Assembly (NCBI GenBank): GCA_900549235.1
Contig: URNT01000054.1
Coordinates: forward strand, 1-16,518
From: an uncultured Clostridium sp.
Lineage (GTDB): Bacteria; Bacillota; Clostridia; Lachnospirales; Lachnospiraceae
Direction: 5' to 3'
Length of the DNA: 16,518 nucleotides
In this document: positions 7,775 through 14,690 of the stretch, piece by piece
How the letters are laid out: each line of letters opens with the position of its first letter
How positions within the stretch are numbered: the first letter of the stretch is position 1
Made by a program: the position numbers and the translations under genes
The notes under the pieces: generated by a model
The model's database searches: none
Told to the model about the DNA's origin: nothing
Seen by the model: only the letters and a program-made list of their open reading frames with translations

Positions 7775-9226
7775 CTATAATTCTCCTGTCAGCGCAGCAA
7801 AGACATCCTCTCCCTCAGGGGGCTTTTCCAGATGCATATCATCAAAAAGGGAAAGCTGTCTGTAGCAGTCCCTGTGCTGAATCTCCCATGCCGCCCGCTT
7901 TTCCTCTCCCAGCAGCTCCCCTGTAATATAATCCTGATCCAGACGGACTCCATCCTCCATCCGCCCGCCGCAGGTAATAAAATACCGGGCCCGCTTTAAT
8001 ACTACTCCCATCCGTCTCAGGGCTTGAAAGGTCAGTGTTCCCTGGCGTCTGGCTGCCACAATGCGTCTGGCCGATTTCACTCCCACTCCTGGTACTCTCA
8101 GAAGCCGGCTGTAGGGCGCCAGAGACACCTCCACGGGAAACTCCTCCAGATGTCTCAGAGCCCAGTCACACTTTGGATCCAGAAACACATTAAAATCCGG
8201 CTTTTCTTCCGAAAGCAGCTCCTCTGCCCGAAAGCCGTAAAAACGCAGAAGCCAGTCTGCCTGATACAAACGGTGCTCCCGTAAAAGAGGCGGCCCGCCA
8301 GGCAGGGAGGGAAGGCTGCTGTCCTGGTTTACCGGCACATAAGCGGAATAAAACACCCGCTTCAGCCCATAATTCTCATAAAGAGCCTGGGTTACCGCAA
8401 GCATCTGGTAATCGCTTTCCGAAGTGGCCCCGACGATCATCTGGGTGCTCTGGCCTCCGGGCACAAAACGTTCCTTCTCATAGCAGGAGGAAGGCAGGAC
8501 CAGACCGCCGGCAGAGTCCTGCTTTTTAAGAGAGGCGCCTCCTGCCAATCCCCTCCTATCCTCGCCCCATATCCTCTTTAGCTCCCTGTCATAGCCCTGG
8601 AGACGGGCAGATAAAGCGATCCCCTGCTGGATCTGGCGCATGGGCCTAAGGATCCTGTCTCTGGTCTTTGCAGGCGCAAGACGCTGCAGTCCCTCTGCCG
8701 TAGGAAGCTCAAGGTTAATGCTCATACGGTCGGCCAGAAAGCCCATCTGCTCCACCAGTTCGGGGGAAGCTCCGGGAATGGTCTTTACATGGATATAGCC
8801 GTTAAAGCGGTGCTTCCTGCGCAGCTTAAGCAGGGTCTCATATAAAAGCTCCATGGTATGATCCGGGCTGCCCAGAACGCCAGAGCTTAAAAACAGCCCC
8901 TCGATATAATTTCTCCTGTAAAACTCCATAGTCAGCCGGCAGACTTCCTCGGGGGTAAAGGAGGTTCGAAGTACATCATTGCTGCGGCGGTTGATACAAT
9001 ACCGGCAGTCATGGATACACTGGTTGGTAAAGAGGATCTTAAGGAGGGAGATACACCGCCCATCTGCGGAAAAACTGTGGCAGATCCCTGCCTCAGAGGC
9101 ATTTCCCAAAAATCCTGCCCTTCCGCTGCGGCGCACACCGCTGGAGGTGCAGGATACGTCATACTTGGCAGCATCTGACAGTATCCTCAGCTTTTCCTGT
9201 ATGTTTAAATTCTCCTGTATCAGCAT
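7775..9226 (-). CDS. Radical SAM protein with helix-hairpin-helix, putative DNA repair/modification (TIGR03916-type)
   Basis: The 483-residue protein carries a radical SAM cluster motif CxxxCxxC at residues 70-77 (C70, C74, C77), expected to bind a 4Fe-4S cluster and S-adenosylmethionine. Near it lie other cysteines typical of this family (C49, C58). A helix-hairpin-helix DNA-binding motif follows at about 375-394 (LLRVPGVGVKSARRIVAARR). The signature GGQSTQMIVGA sits at about 257-267. Residues about 222-256 form a low-complexity, Gly/Ser-rich insertion just before that signature. The combination predicts an enzyme acting on DNA bases, but no substrate is known to me. The ATG at 9226 is preceded by GGGAGGAT. 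It is the first gene of a two-gene unit with the DUF4130 protein. Its promoter region carries two SOS-box-like sites. Confidence 0.92.
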   Translation of the reverse strand: MLIQENLNIQEKLRILSDAAKYDVSCTSSGVRRSGRAGFLGNASEAGICHSFSADGRCISLLKILFTNQCIHDCRYCINRRSNDVLRTSFTPEEVCRLTMEFYRRNYIEGLFLSSGVLGSPDHTMELLYETLLKLRRKHRFNGYIHVKTIPGASPELVEQMGFLADRMSINLELPTAEGLQRLAPAKTRDRILRPMRQIQQGIALSARLQGYDRELKRIWGEDRRGLAGGASLKKQDSAGGLVLPSSCYEKERFVPGGQSTQMIVGATSESDYQMLAVTQALYENYGLKRVFYSAYVPVNQDSSLPSLPGGPPLLREHRLYQADWLLRFYGFRAEELLSEEKPDFNVFLDPKCDWALRHLEEFPVEVSLAPYSRLLRVPGVGVKSARRIVAARRQGTLTFQALRRMGVVLKRARYFITCGGRMEDGVRLDQDYITGELLGEEKRAAWEIQHRDCYRQLSLFDDMHLEKPPEGEDVFAALTGEL

Positions 9227-9245
9227 ATCCTATCCTCCCGTTTTC

Positions 9246-9259
9246 GGAACATATGTTTG
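9246..9259. promoter_or_regulatory. LexA (SOS) box at the start of the radical SAM operon
   Basis: GGAACATATGTTTG matches the Gram-positive LexA consensus CGAAC-N4-GTTCG at 8 of the 10 defined positions, with an AACATATGTT palindromic core. It sits just downstream of the predicted transcription start of the radical SAM gene and 20 bases upstream of its ATG, where LexA binding would block transcription. Confidence 0.7.
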
Positions 9260-9267
9260 TTTCCTGT

Positions 9268-9296
9268 ATTCTATCACAGCCGGAAGAAAAATGCAA
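9268..9296 (-). promoter_or_regulatory. Promoter of the radical SAM-DUF4130 operon
   Basis: On the minus strand TTGCAT (9296-9291), a 17-base spacer ending in TGA, and TAGAAT (9273-9268) make a strong extended-10 sigma-A promoter. The predicted start is near 9261, about 35 bases before the ATG. It lies between two LexA-box-like sites. Confidence 0.75.
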
Positions 9297-9305
9297 GCAT
9301 TTTAT

Positions 9306-9319
9306 CGAATATTTGTTCG
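9306..9319. promoter_or_regulatory. Second LexA (SOS) box, upstream of the -35
   Basis: CGAATATTTGTTCG (minus strand CGAACAAATATTCG) matches CGAAC-N4-GTTCG at 9 of the 10 defined positions. It lies 9 bases upstream of the -35 of the radical SAM promoter, and its centre is 60 bases from that of the first box. The even spacing suggests two sites on a similar face of the helix. Confidence 0.6.
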
Positions 9320-9330
9320 GTTTTATTAAG

Positions 9331-9372
9331 AAAAAAAACTGCGGAATGTGCCGCGCAAAACACATTCCACAG
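9331..9372 (-). terminator. Rho-independent terminator after galE
   Basis: A 12-bp stem (9339-9350 with 9361-9372, one wobble) closes a 10-base loop and is followed on the minus strand by eight T residues (9338-9331). It starts 15 bases beyond the galE stop and isolates the SOS-type promoter from galE transcription. Confidence 0.9.
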
Positions 9373-9387
9373 TCTGCAGGAATCCTT

Positions 9388-10407
9388 TTATTCGTCTCTG
9401 TATCCGTTGGGATTGGAGGACTGCCATCTCCAGGAGTCAGCGCACATTTCCTCGATTCCCTTTTCCGCTGTCCATCCAAGCTCCTCTCTTGCCTTGTCGC
9501 ACTTGGAATAGCAGGTGGCAACGTCTCCTGCCCTGCGGGGCTGGATCTCATATTTTAAGGTCTTGCCGCAGGCCTTCTCATAGGCATGAAGCACGTCCAG
9601 AACACTGTAGCCTACGCCGGTGCCTAGGTTGTAGATGCTGACACCTTCCTTATCCTCCAGCTTCTTTACAGCCTTTACATGGCCCTTTGCAAGGTCTGCC
9701 ACATGGATATAATCCCTTACACCGGTGCCGTCGGGCGTGTCGTAATCATCGCCGAATACATTAAGATGATCCAGTTTTCCTACTGCAACCTGAGCGATAT
9801 AGGGAACCAGATTGTTAGGGATCCCCTTTGGATCCTCGCCGATCAGGCCGCTTTCATGGGCTCCGATGGGATTAAAATAGCGGAGAAGGATCACGTTCCA
9901 CTCAGGATCCGCCGTATGGAAATCGGTCAGGATCTGCTCCAGCATTCCCTTGGTCCTTCCGTATGGATTGGTGATCTCTCCCTTGGGACAGTTTTCTGTA
10001 ATGGGAATTTCCGCGGGATCGCCGTATACGGTGGCGGAGGAGCTGAACACGATATTTTTGACTCCGTGGTTCCGCATCTCATCACAGAGGATCAGGGTGC
10101 CGGTCAGATTATTGTGATAATATTCCAGGGGCTTGCGCACAGACTCGCCGACTGCCTTAAGGCCTGCAAAATGGATGACGGAATCAATGCTCTCCTTTTC
10201 AAATACAGCCCTTACCGCCTCTCTGTCCAGAAGATCCGCCTCATAAAAGGTCACCTTCCTGCCAGTGATCTGCTCTACTCTCTCAAGAGCCTTCTCACTG
10301 GAATTATACAGATTATCGATCACTACCACCTCATAGCCTGCGTTCAGAAGCTCCACACAGGTATGGCTGCCAATATATCCGGCGCCTCCGGTTACTAAAA
10401 TTGCCAT
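9388..10407 (-). CDS. galE: UDP-glucose 4-epimerase
   Basis: GalE interconverts UDP-glucose and UDP-galactose (Leloir pathway; also supplies UDP-galactose for surface polymers). The 339-residue extended short-chain dehydrogenase has the NAD-binding GGAGYIG at residues 7-13, the SSSATVYG block at 122-129, and the catalytic Y149-x-x-x-K153 pair (NPYGRTK). RYFNPIGAHESGLIGEDP and the C-terminal WTAEKGIEEMCADSWRWQ are typical of GalE. The ATG at 10407 follows AAGGAGGAG. It appears monocistronic, with its own promoter at 10499-10527 and a strong terminator. Length and motifs are complete. Confidence 0.97.
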   Translation of the reverse strand: MAILVTGGAGYIGSHTCVELLNAGYEVVVIDNLYNSSEKALERVEQITGRKVTFYEADLLDREAVRAVFEKESIDSVIHFAGLKAVGESVRKPLEYYHNNLTGTLILCDEMRNHGVKNIVFSSSATVYGDPAEIPITENCPKGEITNPYGRTKGMLEQILTDFHTADPEWNVILLRYFNPIGAHESGLIGEDPKGIPNNLVPYIAQVAVGKLDHLNVFGDDYDTPDGTGVRDYIHVADLAKGHVKAVKKLEDKEGVSIYNLGTGVGYSVLDVLHAYEKACGKTLKYEIQPRRAGDVATCYSKCDKAREELGWTAEKGIEEMCADSWRWQSSNPNGYRDE

Positions 10408-10498
10408 GACAACTCCTCCTTATGAACCTGTTCTAATACTTGCCAGGGGATGTCCGCCAAAGCGGTTCTGCCATTTTCATCCCTTTCTTCTACCAATC

Positions 10499-10527
10499 AG
10501 TATAATCGCAAATAAGGGAGAATACAA
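10499..10527 (-). promoter_or_regulatory. galE promoter
   Basis: On the minus strand TTGTAT (10527-10522), a 17-base spacer and TATACT (10504-10499) form a good sigma-A promoter. The predicted start is near 10492, giving a leader of about 85 bases. Confidence 0.65.
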
Positions 10528-10722
10528 TGCAGAAATCTTCGGTTTTATAATAAATTTTTTAGGAGTCCAGTTCCTCCAGAGATGGTGAACCGCGCAACAG
10601 AACTGGACTGCCAGACAGACACCTATACCTTTTCCAATCCCCTTTATGAAAAGGCGGCCGCAGGCTTCCTCTCAAAAAGACAAAAGTTACTGGATCTGTA
10701 TGAGAAAAATAGCCTGGCTGCA

Positions 10723-10760
10723 AAACGGCGCAGAGCCCCTGTAACCCGTTGCTCTGCGCC
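10723..10760 (-). terminator. Terminator after sigK
   Basis: A perfect 10-bp GC-rich stem (10727-10736 with 10751-10760) closes a 14-base loop, 5 bases beyond the sigK stop. On the minus strand it is followed by G and four T residues, a short U tract, so termination may be partial. Confidence 0.65.
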
Positions 10761-10765
10761 TGACT

Positions 10766-11395
10766 TTATATGCTCTCTCCCATCGCCGCCCGAATTTTTT
10801 CAATGGCCCTTTTTTCAATCCTGCTCACATAGGAGCGTGAAATCCCCATCCGGCCAGCAATCTCTCTCTGTGTATGCTCTTTTCCCCGGTACAAACCGTA
10901 GCGGAGGCCAATGACCTCTTTTTCACTGTCTGTAAGGCAGGTTTCAAAGGCCTCATACAGCTCTTTTATATCCTGCCTTAGGATCATTACCTCCAGTGTC
11001 TCTTTATTTTCGGTCTCGATCACATCTACCAGGCTGACGGTTTCCCCGTCCTTGTCTACTCCGATGGGCTCAAAAAGGGATACCTCACGGGAGTATTTTT
11101 TGCTGGCGCGCAGCAGCATGAGGATCTCATTTTCCACGCACCTGGCTGCATAGGTGGCCAGCCGTGAGCCTTTGTCTGCCTTAAATGTATTTACAGCCTT
11201 TATAAGGCCGATGGTCCCTACGGAAAGCAGGTCCTCCATGTCATAATCGGAGTTCTGGTATTTCTTTACTACATGGGCCACCAGACGCATATTGTGCTCG
11301 ATCAGCATATCCCTGGCGTCCGGATCCCCGTCCCGGCAGCGTTCCAGATACTCCTTTTCTTCTCCTGCGGATAATGGTTTCGGAAACGTCTTCAA
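10766..11395 (-). CDS. sigK: RNA polymerase sporulation sigma factor SigK, without pro-sequence
   Basis: A 209-residue sigma-70-type factor that closely follows SigK, the late mother-cell sigma factor of sporulation. Region 2 is intact (EHNMRLVAHVVKKYQNSDYD, then DLLSVGTIGLIKAV and LATYAARCVENEI). Region 4 has the helix-turn-helix TQREIAGRMGISRSYVSRIE. The first residues, KTFPKPLSAGEE, align with the mature part of Bacillus SigK, so the roughly 20-residue membrane pro-sequence seen there is absent. The only in-frame start is a TTG at 11395 with a modest GGGTGG site; an in-frame TAA lies eight codons upstream with no ATG or GTG between. The gene is not interrupted by a skin-like element. It follows the LTA-synthase-like gene after 74 bases. 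SigK is preferred over SigE or SigG from the sequence pattern. Confidence 0.88.
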   Translation of the reverse strand: MKTFPKPLSAGEEKEYLERCRDGDPDARDMLIEHNMRLVAHVVKKYQNSDYDMEDLLSVGTIGLIKAVNTFKADKGSRLATYAARCVENEILMLLRASKKYSREVSLFEPIGVDKDGETVSLVDVIETENKETLEVMILRQDIKELYEAFETCLTDSEKEVIGLRYGLYRGKEHTQREIAGRMGISRSYVSRIEKRAIEKIRAAMGESI

Positions 11396-11434
11396 AGAAA
11401 GCCACCCTGCATATTCTTACTATCATTCTATGCA

Positions 11435-11462
11435 GGGGCAGCTTGCCCCGTGTACCCGGGGG
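11435..11462. other. Mutually exclusive hairpins between the LTA-synthase-like gene and sigK
   Basis: GGGGCA/TGCCCC (11435-11440 with 11444-11449) and CCCCG/CGGGG (11446-11450 with 11457-11461) share bases, so only one can form at a time. Neither is followed by a T tract on the minus strand. They could be a weak processing or pausing element, or part of a sigK control region. Confidence 0.25.
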
Positions 11463-11469
11463 ATTTTAT

Positions 11470-13293
11470 TTACGGCACGAACATTTCATCCACCTTCCGT
11501 CTATCCAGGCTGTGGTTGTATACAAGAGCCTCATAATCCAGCACCCACTCTCTGTAGGGGCACCGCTCAGACTCTGCCTTGGTCCAGTAATAATAATTCC
11601 CCTCTGCGTCATAGCAGCCCAGAAAATGAACTACCGGAAGGTACTCAGACAGATCGAGAAGAAAACGGTTATAAGGCGTCATATCAAGCCCTGCCAGCTT
11701 CAGAACATAAGAAGACAGGTAAATGTCCCCCAGATCCCCCATATCTGCCTCCGGCTGGCTGTAATTGGTCCAGATGAGAAATGGCGTCTTGTACCACATA
11801 AGATGATCCTCATCTGACACCTGGCTGCTGGGCATCCCTGCGATCTCATCAAAAAATTCATCCTCCACACTTGGCTGATGATCTCCGAACATAACGATCA
11901 TGGTAGGCTCCTCAGACTGTGAGAAATACCCCAGAAGGTACTCCAGCGCCTCATCGCTTTCCTTCATAAGAGACAGATACTGGTCTGCCTTTGGATATTT
12001 TCCTTCCATATCTCCTGTAAGCCACACCCGCTGCTGAAAATTATCATACTCTCCCTCGTAGCCTCCGTGGTTCTGCATGGTCACATTGAAAAGAAACAGC
12101 TTATCCTCAGGATCCTCCTTTTCCTCTACCACCTGGATCAGCTTTTCAAAATCCGCCCGGTCGCTGACATAATTGCGAAGCTGGGCGCTGCCCTCATAAA
12201 ATTCTTCATCCAAAAAGGTATCGAATCCCATATTTTCATACACCTGTTCCCTGTTCCAGTTAGTCCCCGGATAGGGGTGCATGGCAATGGCTTCATATCC
12301 CTGGCTTTTTAATGTACTTACCAGGGAATAGGCCCCCGGCTTTACATTAAACTGATAGGCAATGGAATTGGCAGGCAGCAAGGCCATGGAATCCCCGGTA
12401 AGAAATTCAAACTCCGAATTACTGGTCATAGAACCGAATACCGGCACACAGAGATTTCCCTTTACTGTATTTTCCGTCAGGCTGTTTAAAAACGGGAAAT
12501 ACTCTATATTCGTAGTAAAATCTCCTGCAGCCCTGAGGTCGGAATAGCTTTCATTCATAATGCAGATCAGGTTGACCGGCTGGGTGACCTCCTCTTTTTT
12601 CTCCTCCGGCTCCTTATATTCCTCATAGATCTGACGGACCTTCGTCTGGCTGTAGCCGGCTGGCGGACGCTTGATCACATACTGGAGCGACACAGCCGTA
12701 GACAGTACATAGCCGTATTCCCGGTAGGTTGTCTCCACCTCCCACATATTGATCCCCAGCATCCAGCCGGGCACAAGGGAACAAAAAAAGAACCAGACAC
12801 AGCCAGCGGTCACCGCGCTCCCTGCTCCCAGGGCTCCCAGACGCAGCTTCCAGCCCTTTAAGCGGACCGGTACGGTCCACAGAGCCAGATTGAGCACCAG
12901 GATCCAGACACAGGCCTCCTTCATCTGAGGCGAAATCACAAATTCATAATTTCCGGATACCGTCATAGCCGTTCCCAGAGCCAGTACATCCCACAGCATA
13001 ACGGGCCGCCCCCTGAAGGACACCACAAAGGTCTCTGCCAGAGAAGCAATCAGCAGAAAAATGGATACCACAGGAACCGCAATCCTGGTATTGCCGCTGC
13101 ATATAAATACAAAGAAATACAGCAGGAAGATCCAGGCCACGTTAAGGGCTGCCATGGGGGCGGAAATGGTCTCCAGGTTTCCCGTTACGGATTCAAATAA
13201 AAAATAGGAAATCAGGGGCATAAAAAGGATCGCCGCGCGCCCGGCGATGCCCCATATTAGCTTCAGGTATTTCTTTGTCTGTTCTCTGGTCAC
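11470..13293 (-). CDS. LTA synthase family phosphoglycerol transferase
   Basis: A membrane enzyme of 607 residues: five or six hydrophobic segments in about the first 180 residues, then an extracellular alkaline-phosphatase/sulfatase-fold domain from about 235. Residues fitting the LtaS active site are E248 (NESYSDL), T290 (GSMTSNSEFEFLTG, expected nucleophile) and D471-H472 (MFGDHQPS). The family moves glycerol phosphate from phosphatidylglycerol to a growing polymer or glycan; whether this copy makes lipoteichoic acid or decorates another polymer cannot be told. I place the start at the GTG at 13293: it has AGGAGA upstream and overlaps the MATE stop as GTGA. The longer open frame to 13668 is only a shadow of the MATE gene. 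It is coupled to the MATE gene and shares its promoter. Confidence 0.9.
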   Translation of the reverse strand: MTREQTKKYLKLIWGIAGRAAILFMPLISYFLFESVTGNLETISAPMAALNVAWIFLLYFFVFICSGNTRIAVPVVSIFLLIASLAETFVVSFRGRPVMLWDVLALGTAMTVSGNYEFVISPQMKEACVWILVLNLALWTVPVRLKGWKLRLGALGAGSAVTAGCVWFFFCSLVPGWMLGINMWEVETTYREYGYVLSTAVSLQYVIKRPPAGYSQTKVRQIYEEYKEPEEKKEEVTQPVNLICIMNESYSDLRAAGDFTTNIEYFPFLNSLTENTVKGNLCVPVFGSMTSNSEFEFLTGDSMALLPANSIAYQFNVKPGAYSLVSTLKSQGYEAIAMHPYPGTNWNREQVYENMGFDTFLDEEFYEGSAQLRNYVSDRADFEKLIQVVEEKEDPEDKLFLFNVTMQNHGGYEGEYDNFQQRVWLTGDMEGKYPKADQYLSLMKESDEALEYLLGYFSQSEEPTMIVMFGDHQPSVEDEFFDEIAGMPSSQVSDEDHLMWYKTPFLIWTNYSQPEADMGDLGDIYLSSYVLKLAGLDMTPYNRFLLDLSEYLPVVHFLGCYDAEGNYYYWTKAESERCPYREWVLDYEALVYNHSLDRRKVDEMFVP

Positions 13294-14690
13294 TGCTTCT
13301 GTCTCCTGTCTGAGGCGCTGGCGGTAAGGCCTGCGCCATTTATCTTGTGCTGTGATAATATGTTCCTGTAAAACAGGACGGTAAGGCCGGCAGCAGCCGC
13401 CCATCCAAAAGGCCAGGCCATCCAGATCCCCAGACTCCCAAAGACCGGAGACAGGATATGGGCCATAATGATCCTGAGGATCAGATCCGGCACGGTTGCC
13501 GCCACAAAATAAGCCATAGCCCCAAAACCGCGGATGATCCCGTCTGTCATCAGCTTGATGGCGATCATAAAGTAAAGAGGCCCTACGATCCGAAGAAATA
13601 GTACACCGGAGCGGATGGCCACACTGCTCTCCCCATCCAAAAACAGCCCCATCATCTGCCGTCCGCAAAATGTGTATAAAAATGCAAAAGGCAGGGCCCC
13701 GATCAGCGCCAGCTTCACCCCGGCCCGAAAACCTGCGGGGATCCGCTCCTTCTTTCCCGCACCTATATTCTGAGCCGTATAACTTGACAGGCAGCTTCCT
13801 AAGGACATAAAGGAATTGATGGCAAAGGTATTAAGCTTCACCGCGCCGGAATAGCCTGCGATCACCGCAGATCCGTACTGATTTACAATATCCTGTACAA
13901 ACATATTTCCAATGGAAAGAACACTCTGCTGCATGATACTGGGCACCGCTATAGCCTCGATCTGCTTTAAAAGCCCCATATCAAACAGCCTGGCACGCCC
14001 CTCTGTTTTTATCCTAAACAGTCTCCGCCCCAGGGTTCCAAGAGCCAGTATAGCCGAGATCCCCTGGGCAATAAAGGTAGCCCAGGCCACGCCGCCTACT
14101 CCCATCCCGCACAGGGCTACAAAAACATAATCCAGCACAATATTCCCGACGGAGGATCCGATGAGAAAATACAGAGGTGTCCTGGAATCTCCCAGAGCTG
14201 TAAAAATCCCGGTGGCTACATTGTAGAAAAAGAGAAAGCCAAGCCCATAGACATAGATTTTCAGATAAAGGATCCCCTCCTCCAGTATATTTTCAGGCGT
14301 ATGTACCAGCTTCATCATAGGCCCGCAGAAAAGCCATCCAAGAAAAGTAAGAACCAGGCTCATGACCATACAGGCAATAAAAGCCGTAGACACTGCCGTT
14401 TTCATCCGTTTAAGCTCCCTGGCCCCAAACAGCCTGGACACCACCACCGAAGCCCCCAGATTCGTCCCCACCGCAAAGGCCATAAAGATCACTGTAATCG
14501 GATAAGAAGCCCCCACCGCCGCCAGCGCATCCTCCCCCGCAAACCTCCCTGCGATCATGCTGTCCGCAATATTATACATCTGCTGAAACACCACACTGGT
14601 AAACAATGGAAGGGCAAACCTCCACAAAATCCTGTCCGGATGCTGCCGCGTCAGATCCCTCATCATACGTCCATCGATCCTCCCGCTCAT
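13290..14690 (-). CDS. MATE family efflux transporter
   Basis: A 466-residue integral membrane protein with about 12 hydrophobic segments in two similar halves, typical of the MATE/NorM-DinF class (FALPLFTSVVFQQMYNIADS, then AVGASYPITVIFMAFAVGTN). Such carriers export cationic drugs or other small molecules using Na+ or H+; related MVF-superfamily members flip lipid-linked sugars. The start is uncertain. The ATG at 14690 has a poor ribosome site and only about 9 bases of leader from the promoter at 14706-14734. The ATG at 14666 would give a leader of about 33 bases with GGGAGGA 11 bases upstream and an N-terminus like other MATE proteins. The stop overlaps the LTA-synthase-like gene start. 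Confidence 0.92.
   Translation of the reverse strand: MSGRIDGRMMRDLTRQHPDRILWRFALPLFTSVVFQQMYNIADSMIAGRFAGEDALAAVGASYPITVIFMAFAVGTNLGASVVVSRLFGARELKRMKTAVSTAFIACMVMSLVLTFLGWLFCGPMMKLVHTPENILEEGILYLKIYVYGLGFLFFYNVATGIFTALGDSRTPLYFLIGSSVGNIVLDYVFVALCGMGVGGVAWATFIAQGISAILALGTLGRRLFRIKTEGRARLFDMGLLKQIEAIAVPSIMQQSVLSIGNMFVQDIVNQYGSAVIAGYSGAVKLNTFAINSFMSLGSCLSSYTAQNIGAGKKERIPAGFRAGVKLALIGALPFAFLYTFCGRQMMGLFLDGESSVAIRSGVLFLRIVGPLYFMIAIKLMTDGIIRGFGAMAYFVAATVPDLILRIIMAHILSPVFGSLGIWMAWPFGWAAAAGLTVLFYRNILSQHKINGAGLTASASDRRQKQ

Larger units (their letters stand above)
10408..10765. other. Intergenic region between galE and sigK, with a coding-like fragment
   Basis: This 358-base gap holds the galE leader and promoter (10408-10527) and the sigK terminator (10727-10760). 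Between them lies a stretch that reads on the plus strand as protein-like sequence (10582-10726, including TFSNPLYEKAAAGFLSKRQK) with normal-looking codon use. The best ATG (10582) has AGGAG 16 bases upstream, too far to serve well, and the frame runs on antisense to sigK, so I do not call it a gene. It may be a gene remnant. A perfect 10-base inverted repeat (10564-10573 and 10600-10609) overlaps its start. Confidence 0.4.

Noticed and set aside
9679..10398. Plus-strand open frame of 239 codons antisense to galE
   Set aside because: It is a shadow of galE codon structure with no convincing start or domain.
10564..10609. 10-base inverted repeat upstream of galE as a terminator
   Set aside because: The loop is 26 bases and neither strand has a T tract directly after the stem.
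13294..13668. N-terminal extension of the LTA-synthase-like frame
   Set aside because: The 125 extra residues lie wholly inside the MATE gene in another frame, have no membrane or domain character and no ribosome site; the GTG at 13293 is better.
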